Below, piece after piece: positions 36,922-45,880 of a stretch of 64,000 nucleotides of DNA. The notes under the pieces were generated by a model that was not told where the DNA came from, did no database searches, and saw only the letters and a program-made list of their open reading frames with translations. Origin of the DNA: JACKAQ01 sp965227145. GTDB taxonomy: Bacteria > Calditrichota > Calditrichia > RBG-13-44-9 > J075. Made by a program: the position numbers and the translations under genes. The DNA lies in contig OZ245730.1 of NCBI GenBank assembly GCA_965227145.1, positions 2,356,001 to 2,420,000 of the forward strand, given 5' to 3'. The first letter of the stretch is position 1, and the number at the start of each line of letters is the position of its first letter.

Positions 36922-39093
36922 TTATTCCATTTCCACAATCGCCAATCCGTACACATTCACCTGACCGGCGGTGAACCGGATGTTGCTGCGATCGCCATTT
37001 TGCATCACCGTGAAATCCACCGGCTGCATGTCGGACAGCGTTCCGCTGAAGCGCACGCTTTTGGCGGATTTGCCCGCCGGCAACTGCAGTTGGATCGCCA
37101 CATTTTTAACCGGCGTGATGTCTCCGCTGATGGTCACATCGTAGTTCACCAAATGCACCAGCAGCAGGTTTTTATCCGGTTGCAACATCGTACTCATTTC
37201 AACATATGGTGAGCTTGCGGAAACGGTAGTCAGGTTGCCGGAGAGCATTGCCAGCAGCTTGTCCGCCGCGCTGTTGAGGTGGCTGCGGAGCTGCGGATCG
37301 ATGCGGTTGCGGGTGTAGCCTTCGGGAATATCGGGAAACACATCGCTCATCGCGGGACCGAATGTGGTCACTTCACCACCGGCGGATGTCATAGGAATCA
37401 AAAATTTCGACAGCGGAATTTCCACCGGCAAATAAGCGACTTGACCGTTGCCGACGGTTTTGGAAATCGCATTCGCGGAGTAGTTTTTCTCGCCGAACAT
37501 CTCCGCCAAAACGATCCGTTCCTGCGGCAGATTAAATTCATTTTTGAAGCCGGTGTTGCCGAGAACCAGCAATTTGCCGCCGTTTTCTACATATTTTTTC
37601 AGCGCGAGCTGTTTTTGTTCGCTGAGCAGCGGGAGGTAGGGGAGATAAATGAGATCGAACCGGCTGAGGTTTTCCGCCAGCAAGTCGTCTTCGACGATCA
37701 TCACGTGACTGATGCCGCGATCCGTTAGCACCCGCGACGCGGAAAAGGCAAAGCTGAGTTCATCCGCCAAATATTGCCGCAGCGATGCCAGAATTGCGAC
37801 ATTACTGTGCGGTTTTGCGCCGACCAGATGTTTCCGGTTTGCAGCCAGAAAAGCATACATTTCGGTTGCGCCGGGCGGCGTTTCCCGTTTTTCGCGGAAA
37901 ATGGCGTGGTTGGCCACTGCTTCCGCGATATTCATTTGCGCCATCGCGCTGAGGCATTTTTCCGACGGATCGGGGAATATCGGCGGTGTGATTTCTGTTG
38001 CGTACACGATGGTCGGTTTTCCGTGCGATGCTGCCGCCAGAAATTTCAGCGCCGGGCTGTTGGTGATTTTGGTGTCATCGTCGCGGCGGCGCGGTGCGGA
38101 ATCGAGATATTCCTGCATTTCGGAATAGATGAAATCGTCTACTTTGCCGAGCATTTCCATATTTCCCGCGCCATCATACGCGATGGGACCAAAGCCAAAC
38201 CCGCCGAACACATTTCCGGAAATCATAAAATGGGGATTGTATTGTTTGGCGACCGTTCGCAACCGGTTGTGGAAGCGCGCTACTGCCGAGCCGCGATAGG
38301 TGATCCATTCCATCCAGAAATCGTCACCGCGTTTTTCCGGCAATTTAATGTTTTCGTAATCGGCGCTGCCGTATTTGGCTTTTCCCGCTGCAGCGGGCAG
38401 ATTGTCTTTCAAATATTGAACAAATTTCTGCCGGGTGAAATTGCAGTAGCAGGTGCCGCCGGCGATGTGCGTCCAGTCCACATACGATCCGTCGATGCCG
38501 GTTTCCGCCTGCGCGCGCACTTTGCCTTCCATATAGCGCACATAATCCGGATTATCCGGGCAGCCCCACGCCTCAAAACCTTCGTCGGTTTTCTGTCCGT
38601 ACGGCGCATATCGGTAATGCGGAAAGCTGTTGTCGGGACGAACCATCATCCAGGTGGTGGGATCGGCAGCCGGTTTTTCGCCGACATAATCCGCGAAATT
38701 TTGCCACTGTTCGTTGTAAAATTTCAGCAGGTGAATTTCATTTTTTTGCGGATCGGATTCCGGCGTCTGCGAATCGCCGTTCAGCGAAGTGGACAAATAG
38801 CGCAGCACGATGTAGCCTTTGTCGTGATAGCTGTCGTTAAATTGTTTCGCTGCGTCAATCAGGCTGTCGAACTGCGCACGTGTGACGGTTTCAAAATTGG
38901 GCGCACCACTGCCAAACGTGACAGTCATGTTGTTCTTTTCCAGAAATTCCGGGTTGTTGCGGTGACCCAAAATCCAGTGTCCCCAATCGGCAACGGGTGC
39001 CCATTCTTTTTCGGGCGGATCGTTGGCAAATAAAAGGGTTGAGAAAATGGCGATCAGTAACATCGCCGGTTTGCAAATATTAAATGTGCTCAT
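36922..39093 (-). CDS. Exported glycosidase-like TIM barrel with class I amidotransferase-like/trimerisation domain, paralog 1
   Basis: A 723-residue protein. ATG 39093 follows GGAGG by 5 bases; signal peptide MSTFNICKPAMLLIAIFSTLLFA. The N-terminal half reads as a (beta/alpha)8 barrel with GIDGSYVDWTHI (candidate acidic residue at a strand end), then FMISGNVFGG. The second half has FDLIYLPYLPLLSEQKQLALKKYVENGGKLLVLGN, like the beta-galactosidase trimerisation (GATase-like) domain of GH42-type enzymes. It shares this architecture with the 41794-43815 protein. I cannot assign it to a known glycoside hydrolase family. Confidence 0.72.
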   Translation of the reverse strand: MSTFNICKPAMLLIAIFSTLLFANDPPEKEWAPVADWGHWILGHRNNPEFLEKNNMTVTFGSGAPNFETVTRAQFDSLIDAAKQFNDSYHDKGYIVLRYLSTSLNGDSQTPESDPQKNEIHLLKFYNEQWQNFADYVGEKPAADPTTWMMVRPDNSFPHYRYAPYGQKTDEGFEAWGCPDNPDYVRYMEGKVRAQAETGIDGSYVDWTHIAGGTCYCNFTRQKFVQYLKDNLPAAAGKAKYGSADYENIKLPEKRGDDFWMEWITYRGSAVARFHNRLRTVAKQYNPHFMISGNVFGGFGFGPIAYDGAGNMEMLGKVDDFIYSEMQEYLDSAPRRRDDDTKITNSPALKFLAAASHGKPTIVYATEITPPIFPDPSEKCLSAMAQMNIAEAVANHAIFREKRETPPGATEMYAFLAANRKHLVGAKPHSNVAILASLRQYLADELSFAFSASRVLTDRGISHVMIVEDDLLAENLSRFDLIYLPYLPLLSEQKQLALKKYVENGGKLLVLGNTGFKNEFNLPQERIVLAEMFGEKNYSANAISKTVGNGQVAYLPVEIPLSKFLIPMTSAGGEVTTFGPAMSDVFPDIPEGYTRNRIDPQLRSHLNSAADKLLAMLSGNLTTVSASSPYVEMSTMLQPDKNLLLVHLVNYDVTISGDITPVKNVAIQLQLPAGKSAKSVRFSGTLSDMQPVDFTVMQNGDRSNIRFTAGQVNVYGLAIVEME

Positions 39094-39140
39094 CAATACC
39101 TCCAAATGCTGCGGTTAAAACGAAATGTTCAGTGCAAAAA

Positions 39141-40385
39141 TTATCCGGAATATTCCGGTTTCCAGGTTTCGATGCTGCCGTTGGCCATTGCCTGCAACGC
39201 CATGTCCACACAGATGGAAACATCCCGCCCGTTGTCCACATTGGAGCGCGGGGTTTTGTTGTTGCGCACGCAATCCGCAAAATCCAGAAACATGGCGCGG
39301 GTGGTTTCAAAATCATCTTTGGTGGGATTGGGAACAGTAATCGGTATCGCCTCGCTGCGTGCCCATGCTTTTCGGGAAGCGCTGGTGATCGCATCCACCG
39401 ATTCGATGCCTTCATCCGTCAAAATTTGTTCAACTGCTTTTGGTTCTGCATAAAAATGAGCCCGCTGTGCTTCCTCTTTTTGAATCGTGATGGTGCCTTC
39501 CGTGCCCATAAAAATGATGGACACATCTTCAAAAGCGTTGGTCAGCACAGATTGATAAATGGCTCTTACGCCACCCGGATATTCAAAAATGGTGTGGACA
39601 TTGTCATCGGTTTCCCGCCCGTCATTATAAAAATTGATGCCGCCGAAACCGGTAACTTTTTGCGGCACTTTGTCCAGCACCCAGTTCACCACATTGATGT
39701 GGTGCGAGCACAATTCTGCCATCAACCCGCCGGAGTATTCGCGATACATTCGCCAGTTGAGCAGTCGCTCAAATTTGGGATCGGGCACCGGATTGCGCCA
39801 GTTCATGTTGCGATTGTAATTGCAGCGAATGTGGGTGATCTGCCCGCAGTCGCCATCCTGTATCATCCGGCGAATTTCGTTGAACAGCGGATTGTTCTGC
39901 CATTGATACGCCACCTGAAAAACGCTGTTGGACGCTTTCACCGCTTTCGACAGGCTGACCGCATCGCTGGCGTTCAGCGTCATGGTTTTTTGGCAAATAA
40001 TGTGTTTGCCGGCAGCGAGCGCATCCAGTGCCATTTGGTAATGCAGATGTTGCGGTGTGCAAATGAGTACGGCATCCAAATCTTTGTTTTCCAACAACTT
40101 GCGATAATCGGTGTAGCTTTTCGCGCCTTTTTCGGCACCTGCCAAACCGTTCGCCAAATGCGGCGGATAAATATCGCAGCAGGCCGTCACCCGGATGCCG
40201 GGCGTCATCTGCAAAATTTCCGCTTCGTACGCGCCGCGATCCCCGGTGCCGATCACCCCGATTAACAGCGTATCATTTTCCGACATCTTTTTATCCTGCG
40301 CAAATGCACTCAATCCGAATGAAAGTCCGGCAGTCGCAACCGCACTGCGCTTCACAAATTCGCGCCGGGTAATGTTCTTTGGCAT
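39141..40385 (-). CDS. Tat-exported Gfo/Idh/MocA-family oxidoreductase
   Basis: A 414-residue protein. ATG 40385 is preceded by AAGGAG. It begins with a twin-arginine signal (NITRREFVKRSAVATAGLSFGLSAFA), then a Rossmann fold (LLIGVIGTGDRGAYEAEIL), the EKT-like motif HIICQKTMTLNASDA and the C-terminal sheet with CNYNRNMNWRNPV and MAELCSHHINVVNWVL. Tat export fits enzymes that fold with NAD(P) in the cytoplasm. A glycosidase of the GH109 type is an alternative, but the GH109 active-site pattern is not apparent. An in-frame extension upstream would run through the palindromic repeat and is rejected. Confidence 0.88.
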   Translation of the reverse strand: MPKNITRREFVKRSAVATAGLSFGLSAFAQDKKMSENDTLLIGVIGTGDRGAYEAEILQMTPGIRVTACCDIYPPHLANGLAGAEKGAKSYTDYRKLLENKDLDAVLICTPQHLHYQMALDALAAGKHIICQKTMTLNASDAVSLSKAVKASNSVFQVAYQWQNNPLFNEIRRMIQDGDCGQITHIRCNYNRNMNWRNPVPDPKFERLLNWRMYREYSGGLMAELCSHHINVVNWVLDKVPQKVTGFGGINFYNDGRETDDNVHTIFEYPGGVRAIYQSVLTNAFEDVSIIFMGTEGTITIQKEEAQRAHFYAEPKAVEQILTDEGIESVDAITSASRKAWARSEAIPITVPNPTKDDFETTRAMFLDFADCVRNNKTPRSNVDNGRDVSICVDMALQAMANGSIETWKPEYSG

Positions 40386-40413
40386 GTTTTTCTCCTTCGA
40401 TGTTGTAAAATCA

Positions 40414-40488
40414 GGAGATTCCTGCAGTCGCAGGAATGACAATAAAAACAAATACTTAGATGTCACCACTGCGAATGCAGGGGTCTCC
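40414..40488. repeat. Palindromic dispersed repeat element, copy 2
   Basis: A 75-base element in the gap between the oxidoreductase gene and the next upstream gene. The outer 20-base arms (40414-40433 and 40469-40488) are inverted copies with three mismatches, starting GGAGATTCCTGC and ending GGGTCTCC. Clearly related to copy 1 at 9587-9674 and more degenerate. Confidence 0.75.
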
Positions 40489-40523
40489 CTGTGAGAATAA
40501 ATTGTTATCTATTTTTTCAACTT

Positions 40524-41741
40524 TTATTCAACCAGCACCACCACCGGATGCCGCAGCCGTTCCGCCCAATAGCGGATCGTTTCGAACGGATCATTTTCCC
40601 CGATCTCGAACAGCAGATACGCGTTTTCCTCCGCATAGCGGCTGCCTTTGGGGATGAATGTCCAGCGATTGTGCACCAATCGGCGGTTCCAGTAACGTTT
40701 GCCTTCCCATTCGCCGATTTGGGTGTGTGGTTGCCACGTCGGCGACGGCTCGCCGATATCGTTGGTATTGTCAAACATCAGGCGAATGCTGCCCAGCGCA
40801 AAGCCTTCGGTTTCGTGATAAAAACACAGCCACGGCGCTTCGTTATCGATGGGACCTTTGAATTTTTTTCCGGTTTTGGGATACAGCGGTTCGACGGTGA
40901 TGTTGCCATCCGAATCCTCAAATGCCAGATGGGTGAACATACTGTCGGTGGTCATTTCATCGTTGCGGAGCAGTTCTACGCCTAAATCCTCAGTGAAGTC
41001 CATTTCGGAGTAAAACCTGAAATACGGCACGTTGGCGTAATATTTATACACCGCCGTCAGAAAAATTTCCGGGTGTTTCGGCGCGGGATCCTGCCGGACG
41101 GTGCGAATGACATAATTTCCGTGATCGATCTGCGTGCGGGGATTTTGCCAATGGGCGATGGTGGTGTACCACTCAACTTCCGGGCGTTTGAAATTGGGTG
41201 CCCAATGCGCCCGGTTTTCGATGTTGGTCATCAGCAATTCCTGACCGTTGCGCTTCATGGTGATTTCGCGAATTTGCCCGGAAGGCTCATTTTGCTCGGA
41301 GCTGTTTTCGCTGCGGGTCATGTCCGCACGATAAAATTGATTTTCAACAACCAGTTCTGTGCCTTCTCCGGCAAATTGCAAATCCGTTATAGCCGCATTT
41401 GTGGTAGAAAATTTCAGCGCATAATGTTTTGTTTCCATTGCATTTATGGCAACCGGAAAAACCAGCCAAAGCGCCAGCACGTTGTGTTCGGAGATGCGTT
41501 CCGTCCGCAGAATTTGCACGGGCGTTTCTGCACCGTTTCCATCGACAGCCGCAATTGCCAGCTGTTTCTGCACCGCTGACAGCGGGATTTGCAGCGAAAT
41601 TTCCACATATTCCCGTTCGCGGGAAAAACCGACAGATTCCGTAACGCTAATTTTGGCGATCGACTGCGACTGCCCGAAAGTAACGGAGCCCATAAAAAAC
41701 GCAATCAAAACAAGTGCACGATTAAATAATTTTTTGCTCAT
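40524..41741 (-). CDS. Exported rhamnogalacturonan-lyase-like (RIFT-barrel-like) protein
   Basis: A 405-residue protein with a signal peptide (MSKKLFNRALVLIAFFMGSVTFG from ATG 41741). The body is beta-rich: SREREYVEISLQIP, LVFPVAINAMETKHYALKF, LVVENQFYRADMTR, then a segment with ALGSIRLMFDNTND and KRYWNRRLVHNRW. It resembles the N-terminal and central domains of PcRGLX-type exo-rhamnogalacturonan lyases and related unassigned proteins, ending with a helical stretch (PFETIRYWAERL). Enzymatic function is an inference from fold-like similarity only. It lies 138 bases upstream of the oxidoreductase gene, the gap that contains the repeat. Confidence 0.6.
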   Translation of the reverse strand: MSKKLFNRALVLIAFFMGSVTFGQSQSIAKISVTESVGFSREREYVEISLQIPLSAVQKQLAIAAVDGNGAETPVQILRTERISEHNVLALWLVFPVAINAMETKHYALKFSTTNAAITDLQFAGEGTELVVENQFYRADMTRSENSSEQNEPSGQIREITMKRNGQELLMTNIENRAHWAPNFKRPEVEWYTTIAHWQNPRTQIDHGNYVIRTVRQDPAPKHPEIFLTAVYKYYANVPYFRFYSEMDFTEDLGVELLRNDEMTTDSMFTHLAFEDSDGNITVEPLYPKTGKKFKGPIDNEAPWLCFYHETEGFALGSIRLMFDNTNDIGEPSPTWQPHTQIGEWEGKRYWNRRLVHNRWTFIPKGSRYAEENAYLLFEIGENDPFETIRYWAERLRHPVVVLVE

Positions 41742-41793
41742 ATTCACATCCGTTTTAAGGTTGGGGCAAACAGCCGTTCGCCCTATCCGTTGT

Positions 41794-43815
41794 CTATTCA
41801 ACCCAAACCACCATCCCGCGTTTGAATGCCGGGACCGTGCAACGCAGCTTCCCGTTTTTCCATTCGCTGCTGATTTTTTTCACTTTGCCCATAAATTCCA
41901 GACCGTAAACGGTCGCATTTTTTGTCGCGGGAAAAGAGATGGTGACATTTTTTTCCGGCAATTGGTTAGCGTTTTCTTTGCCTTTCAATCCTTTGAAATT
42001 TGCCAAAAATACATGCGTTTTACCGTCCACTTCGGCGATCTGGCTGGCAACAAACGGCGATGCCTGCACCGCCACCGCCGGCTGGAATTTCAAATCGTTG
42101 GTCAGGTGATCGGTAAACGCCTGCAATTGATTGTAAAAATGGCTGGATTCGAATTTGCCTTCAAATGCGGCGTCATTAAACCCGGCTTTGATAGCCTGAT
42201 AATACACTATTTCCGGACTGTCCGGCTGATAGCTGAACCGCTTGCCCGTCGCGGAAAACTGCCCTTCTGCCGGATTTTCAACGCCCAGCAGTTCGTGCAG
42301 CGGATTGCTTTCCCGACGTTGGCGCAGGTAATCATATGCGCCGCTTTCTCCGGTGGCGATCAACGTTTTCCCTGCATCGACATAGTTTTTCAGCCAGGCT
42401 AATTCGTTATCATCCAGACACTTAACGTCGGGCAAAATGAGCACGTCACCAGTGAAATTCACCAGCGTTAACGGCGTGACAATCTGGAATTCGAGGTGCG
42501 ATTGCAGCATCAGATACATCATTCCGCGATATGCCGGAATAAATTCATCCACAAAATAATTGCGGGTTTTTTGGGAAAAATACACCCCGACGGGTTTAAT
42601 GGGTTTGCGCGGCAGGTAGAACGTCAGTTCGTGGTCGTCAATCCATTTGAAAACGCGTTTCCGGGCTTCGTAATCGTTGGAGCGGGACATCACATGCGTA
42701 GCTGCGTCCCAGCAGTTGGCGCCGGCCATAATTTGGGACATCATCAAATTTTCGATGGCATCCGCCGGGGTTATTTTCTCGTGATTTTCCCATGAATATG
42801 TGAGCATCCAGGTGGCTTTGCCGTTGGCAAATGCGCGGAAAGAATACATCCCGGTCATGAACGCGAACCAGTCCGCCGGTTGGCGATCGGCAGATTTATA
42901 GCCGCCCGCGCTGTATTCGTGGGCAACGACATCCACCACCTGATACATTTCGTAAACGTCCGCACCAACGCGCACCGCCGCATCTTCGATGCCGGGATAA
43001 ATCTCTGCAATCGTGATAAAATCGGGATTCACTGAACGCCCGTTTTTCGCGACATCCGCCATAAATTCTGTGAGTGTACGAATGCGGAAATCCACCCATT
43101 TGATGAAATTCGGATCGTTGAAATCGCCCAATCGCATATCGGTGCGGGCGTTCAGTCCGCTGACCGCTTTGAACGCTGCCAGCGTATATTCGTCAAAACT
43201 TGCCCAGGTATCTTCCCAACCGTCAAAGTGGGTCATCCAGTACGGGATATCGATAAACACACCGTCGATGCCGGTGGCGGCAATCTGGCGAATGCGTTCC
43301 ATAAATATCTCGCGCCATTGCATCGCATACGGCGTAATCCATACATCTTCATCACCTGCGGAAATCCAGAACGCGGTTCCGCCGCCAAAAACTGCCGGAT
43401 CGCCGTCGATGTTTCGCTGCACCCAATCGGGATGATCTTTGAAAAACGTATGCTCTTTTTTGTCCGCATCCGCGGTGATGGTTTCCAGCCCTTCGGTGTA
43501 AACAAAGACCTTGTTGCCCACCGCATGCGCTGCATCCGCAACTGCTTTGATTGCCGCGAGTTTTTCAGTCGGCTCCATAAAACTTTCGTAATATCCCGTA
43601 AGGCTGTTGTCTGTTTCGATGCCGAAAACATGGGTTTCTGTGGCGCTTTTGATAATGTCTGCAACACTTTGCTGGCTCAGCCCGTGTCCGGCGATGCGCA
43701 CATAATGGGTCCAGTTTTGCCCGTGTTTTTGCGCTTCCGGCGGTTGGGCGTTCAATGTGAAAACGCTCAGTAACAGCGGAATTACCCAGTTCAGGTAATG
43801 ACTTAATTTGTGCAT
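41794..43815 (-). CDS. Exported glycosidase-like TIM barrel with trimerisation-type domain, paralog 2
   Basis: A 673-residue protein. ATG 43815 follows GGAG; signal peptide MHKLSHYLNWVIPLLLSVFTLNA. The barrel shows WTHYVRIAGHGLSQQ, KVFVYTEGLETI, IAATGIDGVFIDIPYWM (candidate acid at the barrel mouth) and DFITIAEIYPGIEDA. The C-terminal half has DELAWLKNYVDAGKTLIATGE-like sequence, a GATase/trimerisation domain, and a final beta-sandwich (KNVTISFPATKNATVYG). Same layout as the 36922-39093 protein. An alpha-fucosidase-, GH42- or GH66-like enzyme is possible; no family is assigned. Confidence 0.72.
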   Translation of the reverse strand: MHKLSHYLNWVIPLLLSVFTLNAQPPEAQKHGQNWTHYVRIAGHGLSQQSVADIIKSATETHVFGIETDNSLTGYYESFMEPTEKLAAIKAVADAAHAVGNKVFVYTEGLETITADADKKEHTFFKDHPDWVQRNIDGDPAVFGGGTAFWISAGDEDVWITPYAMQWREIFMERIRQIAATGIDGVFIDIPYWMTHFDGWEDTWASFDEYTLAAFKAVSGLNARTDMRLGDFNDPNFIKWVDFRIRTLTEFMADVAKNGRSVNPDFITIAEIYPGIEDAAVRVGADVYEMYQVVDVVAHEYSAGGYKSADRQPADWFAFMTGMYSFRAFANGKATWMLTYSWENHEKITPADAIENLMMSQIMAGANCWDAATHVMSRSNDYEARKRVFKWIDDHELTFYLPRKPIKPVGVYFSQKTRNYFVDEFIPAYRGMMYLMLQSHLEFQIVTPLTLVNFTGDVLILPDVKCLDDNELAWLKNYVDAGKTLIATGESGAYDYLRQRRESNPLHELLGVENPAEGQFSATGKRFSYQPDSPEIVYYQAIKAGFNDAAFEGKFESSHFYNQLQAFTDHLTNDLKFQPAVAVQASPFVASQIAEVDGKTHVFLANFKGLKGKENANQLPEKNVTISFPATKNATVYGLEFMGKVKKISSEWKNGKLRCTVPAFKRGMVVWVE

Positions 43816-43846
43816 AAATTTTTTCTCCAATAGATATTTGACAATC

Positions 43847-44323
43847 TCAATTTTTGCTTACTGACCACTCACCCTGATGCAACCGGGAATGGTTCCAATC
43901 GCCCGAAATGACAGTATTGAATACTTTACCGGAAAACTTAACCCGCGCGCCAGTGTAAATGGTTGACTGGATGACCTCGAAAAAAATGCTGTCGACCTGC
44001 ACTTTTCCATTGTTAAACGCGACGGTGGTAAACGCACTGTCCGATGTTGCCAGCGTTCCGGTCAGCAAAGTGTCGCTGTGGTTCAGCACCAGTGTTACGG
44101 CCGGATTGCCAATAAAATGTGCCGGATCGCCCGTCAGGCTGCCCTGCCATGTGCCGGAAAACCGGTGATCTCCCGGTGGCGGTGTGTTTGCAGCGCCGTC
44201 ATTCCCGCTGGTGGATTTTCCACAGGCGAGAATGCCCAACGCGAAAATGAGCATTAGCACGCCATAAACGGCGCGCTTTTGGCTGCATCGGATTGAAATT
44301 ATTTGTGTTCCATTTTTATGCAT
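43847..44323 (-). CDS. Small lipoprotein with lipocalin-like beta-sandwich
   Basis: A 158-residue lipoprotein with lipobox LGILAC. The mature part starts with a Gly/Asn/Pro linker and continues as a beta-rich domain (FSGTWQGSLTGD, VTLVLNHSDTLLTGTL, FSGKVFNTVISGDWNHS), like small exported proteins measured against a GxW...G lipocalin-like fold. No function is recognised. Its start overlaps the stop of the preceding gene by 8 bases (ATGCATAA), which indicates translational coupling. Confidence 0.72.
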   Translation of the reverse strand: MHKNGTQIISIRCSQKRAVYGVLMLIFALGILACGKSTSGNDGAANTPPPGDHRFSGTWQGSLTGDPAHFIGNPAVTLVLNHSDTLLTGTLATSDSAFTTVAFNNGKVQVDSIFFEVIQSTIYTGARVKFSGKVFNTVISGDWNHSRLHQGEWSVSKN

Positions 44324-45857
44324 GACCATCTCTTAAAGTGAGTGATCCATCAGCGTTGAGCGCTTCGCGGCAAGCCCAGCGCACCGGCAAACGGCGTCCT
44401 TTTACTTCGATTTCAGCTTTTACTTTCAGCCCTTCCCAGTTGGTGCCTTTTGGTAAAATGAACATTGCCTGACGAACTTTGCGGGGTAGGGGATAACCGG
44501 CATCGAGGCTGCCACCGACGTTCACGCTGCCGTCATCGTTGAACACGGTGATACGCAATACGCCCGGAACACCTGCAATACCATCGTTTACAAAACCCAT
44601 CACCAATCCGGGGTGCTCCTCTTTTTCGAATGACCAAATCCAGGATGGACGCACCCGATAACCGATGTTTCGCGCCAGATCGTCCAGCGAATCCGGAAAT
44701 TGGTTGTAATAATTCATGATCCGGTCGGCAGAAATGCGATGCCAGTTCCACAATGAGAAATAATTTGCACCGAGGTCTTTCACATGCGAAATGATGCTTT
44801 CCGTTCGGGGAATGCCTTCTTTTATCCGCAGGGTTTCCGGTGTGCCGTCGGAAATGCCCTGCTCGATCGTCGCGCCAATCCACGGCGGTCGATTGCTCAG
44901 CGAATCAATTTGGGTATTTTCGATAAAAATAGTGTCGGTGCGCAACCAGTTGTGCGAGCGAATGGTGCGATCCAGCATTTCCGAATTTCCCACCCGGCTG
45001 TAGTCCGGTTGGGTGTTGGTGGTTAGCGGGGTTTTGTCCCAATTCTGGATTTGATGTTCGAGCATTTCCATAAATGTTTTTTCGGCGGTCAAATCATCCG
45101 GAAAGCAATGCCCCTGAAATGGCCAGGTGTGCCCTTCGCCCCAAAAGCCGTACATGCAGGTATCGACATATTCCACATCCGGGTGCCCGTTGTAAATATC
45201 GGCAAGCATGCTGTCCATTTGTTTGAACGCGTTCATAAACGCCGGGTGATCGTATCGCGGGGCATAATGCACTTTGCCGGGAATGCCAATTTGATCGGTG
45301 GTGCCCAGTTTGACAAACGGCGTTTTTTCAGCCACAAAATCCGGGCAGGAATGCGGTTCGATCACCGGACTCATCAGCTGAATCCGCAACCCGACCTTTT
45401 TGCCATATTTTTTGGCCATCTCGAAAATGAGTTTCCAGTGTTCCGGAAAATCCAGCCGACCGGGTTTTTGCTGAATATCGCGCCAATCGACCCGGATATA
45501 TAACTTGTTGCCCAACGACATTTTCGCCAGTTTTTCGATGGATTCTGCAAGCGATTCGCCTTTGATCTTTGGCGGGCCAACCTCGTCGCAAATGTAGGTA
45601 ATCAACCCCATTCCGTAGTTTGGCACAACTTCTCTGGATGGCGTTGTGCTGCTGACAACCGAACATCCCGGCACATATTCCTCCGGCGCATATTGTGGAA
45701 AGGGACCCTGGTAAAGCCTGTCTTTTACTTCCGGTCCGCCGCCAAAATTATAACCATCCCAATTGTGGGCAGGCACGCGGGCATACGCGGTTTTCGCACC
45801 GATGCCGGACAAAACAACCGCTGCGCCGCCGGTTTTCAGAAATGTTCGTCGATCCAT
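44316..45857 (-). CDS. Tat-exported glycosidase-like TIM barrel, paralog of the DUF4832-like lipoprotein
   Basis: A 513-residue protein with a twin-arginine signal (MDRRTFLKTGGAAVVLSGIGA); ATG 45857 is preceded by GAGGTGG. The barrel shows LYIRVDWRDIQQKPGRLDFP, KKVGLRIQLMSPV and VEYVDTCMYGFWGEGHTWP. The HPAFMNAFKQMDSMLADIY + GFWGEGH block matches the HPEYQRF... + GLWSEYH block of the 34694-35941 protein, so they are homologous; the Glu in the loop is shared. The C-terminal part is Ig-like (GVLRITVFNDDGSVNVGGSL). Unassigned glycosidase-like family. Confidence 0.75.
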   Translation of the reverse strand: MDRRTFLKTGGAAVVLSGIGAKTAYARVPAHNWDGYNFGGGPEVKDRLYQGPFPQYAPEEYVPGCSVVSSTTPSREVVPNYGMGLITYICDEVGPPKIKGESLAESIEKLAKMSLGNKLYIRVDWRDIQQKPGRLDFPEHWKLIFEMAKKYGKKVGLRIQLMSPVIEPHSCPDFVAEKTPFVKLGTTDQIGIPGKVHYAPRYDHPAFMNAFKQMDSMLADIYNGHPDVEYVDTCMYGFWGEGHTWPFQGHCFPDDLTAEKTFMEMLEHQIQNWDKTPLTTNTQPDYSRVGNSEMLDRTIRSHNWLRTDTIFIENTQIDSLSNRPPWIGATIEQGISDGTPETLRIKEGIPRTESIISHVKDLGANYFSLWNWHRISADRIMNYYNQFPDSLDDLARNIGYRVRPSWIWSFEKEEHPGLVMGFVNDGIAGVPGVLRITVFNDDGSVNVGGSLDAGYPLPRKVRQAMFILPKGTNWEGLKVKAEIEVKGRRLPVRWACREALNADGSLTLRDGHA

Positions 45858-45880
45858 TTTCCACCTCACTATTTGAATAT

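Noticed and set aside
37774..39033. Long open frame (419 codons) on the plus strand opposite the glycosidase-like gene
   Set aside because: It is the antisense shadow of 36922-39093: no ribosome binding site, no recognisable domain, Cys/Arg/Phe-rich composition.
39084..40265. Long open frame (393 codons) on the plus strand opposite the Gfo/Idh/MocA gene
   Set aside because: Antisense shadow of a clear oxidoreductase with Tat signal and Rossmann motif.
39141..40385. GH109 glycosidase rather than oxidoreductase
   Set aside because: Tat signal and Rossmann fold fit both, but the GH109 active-site pattern was not recognised; kept as a general Gfo/Idh/MocA protein.
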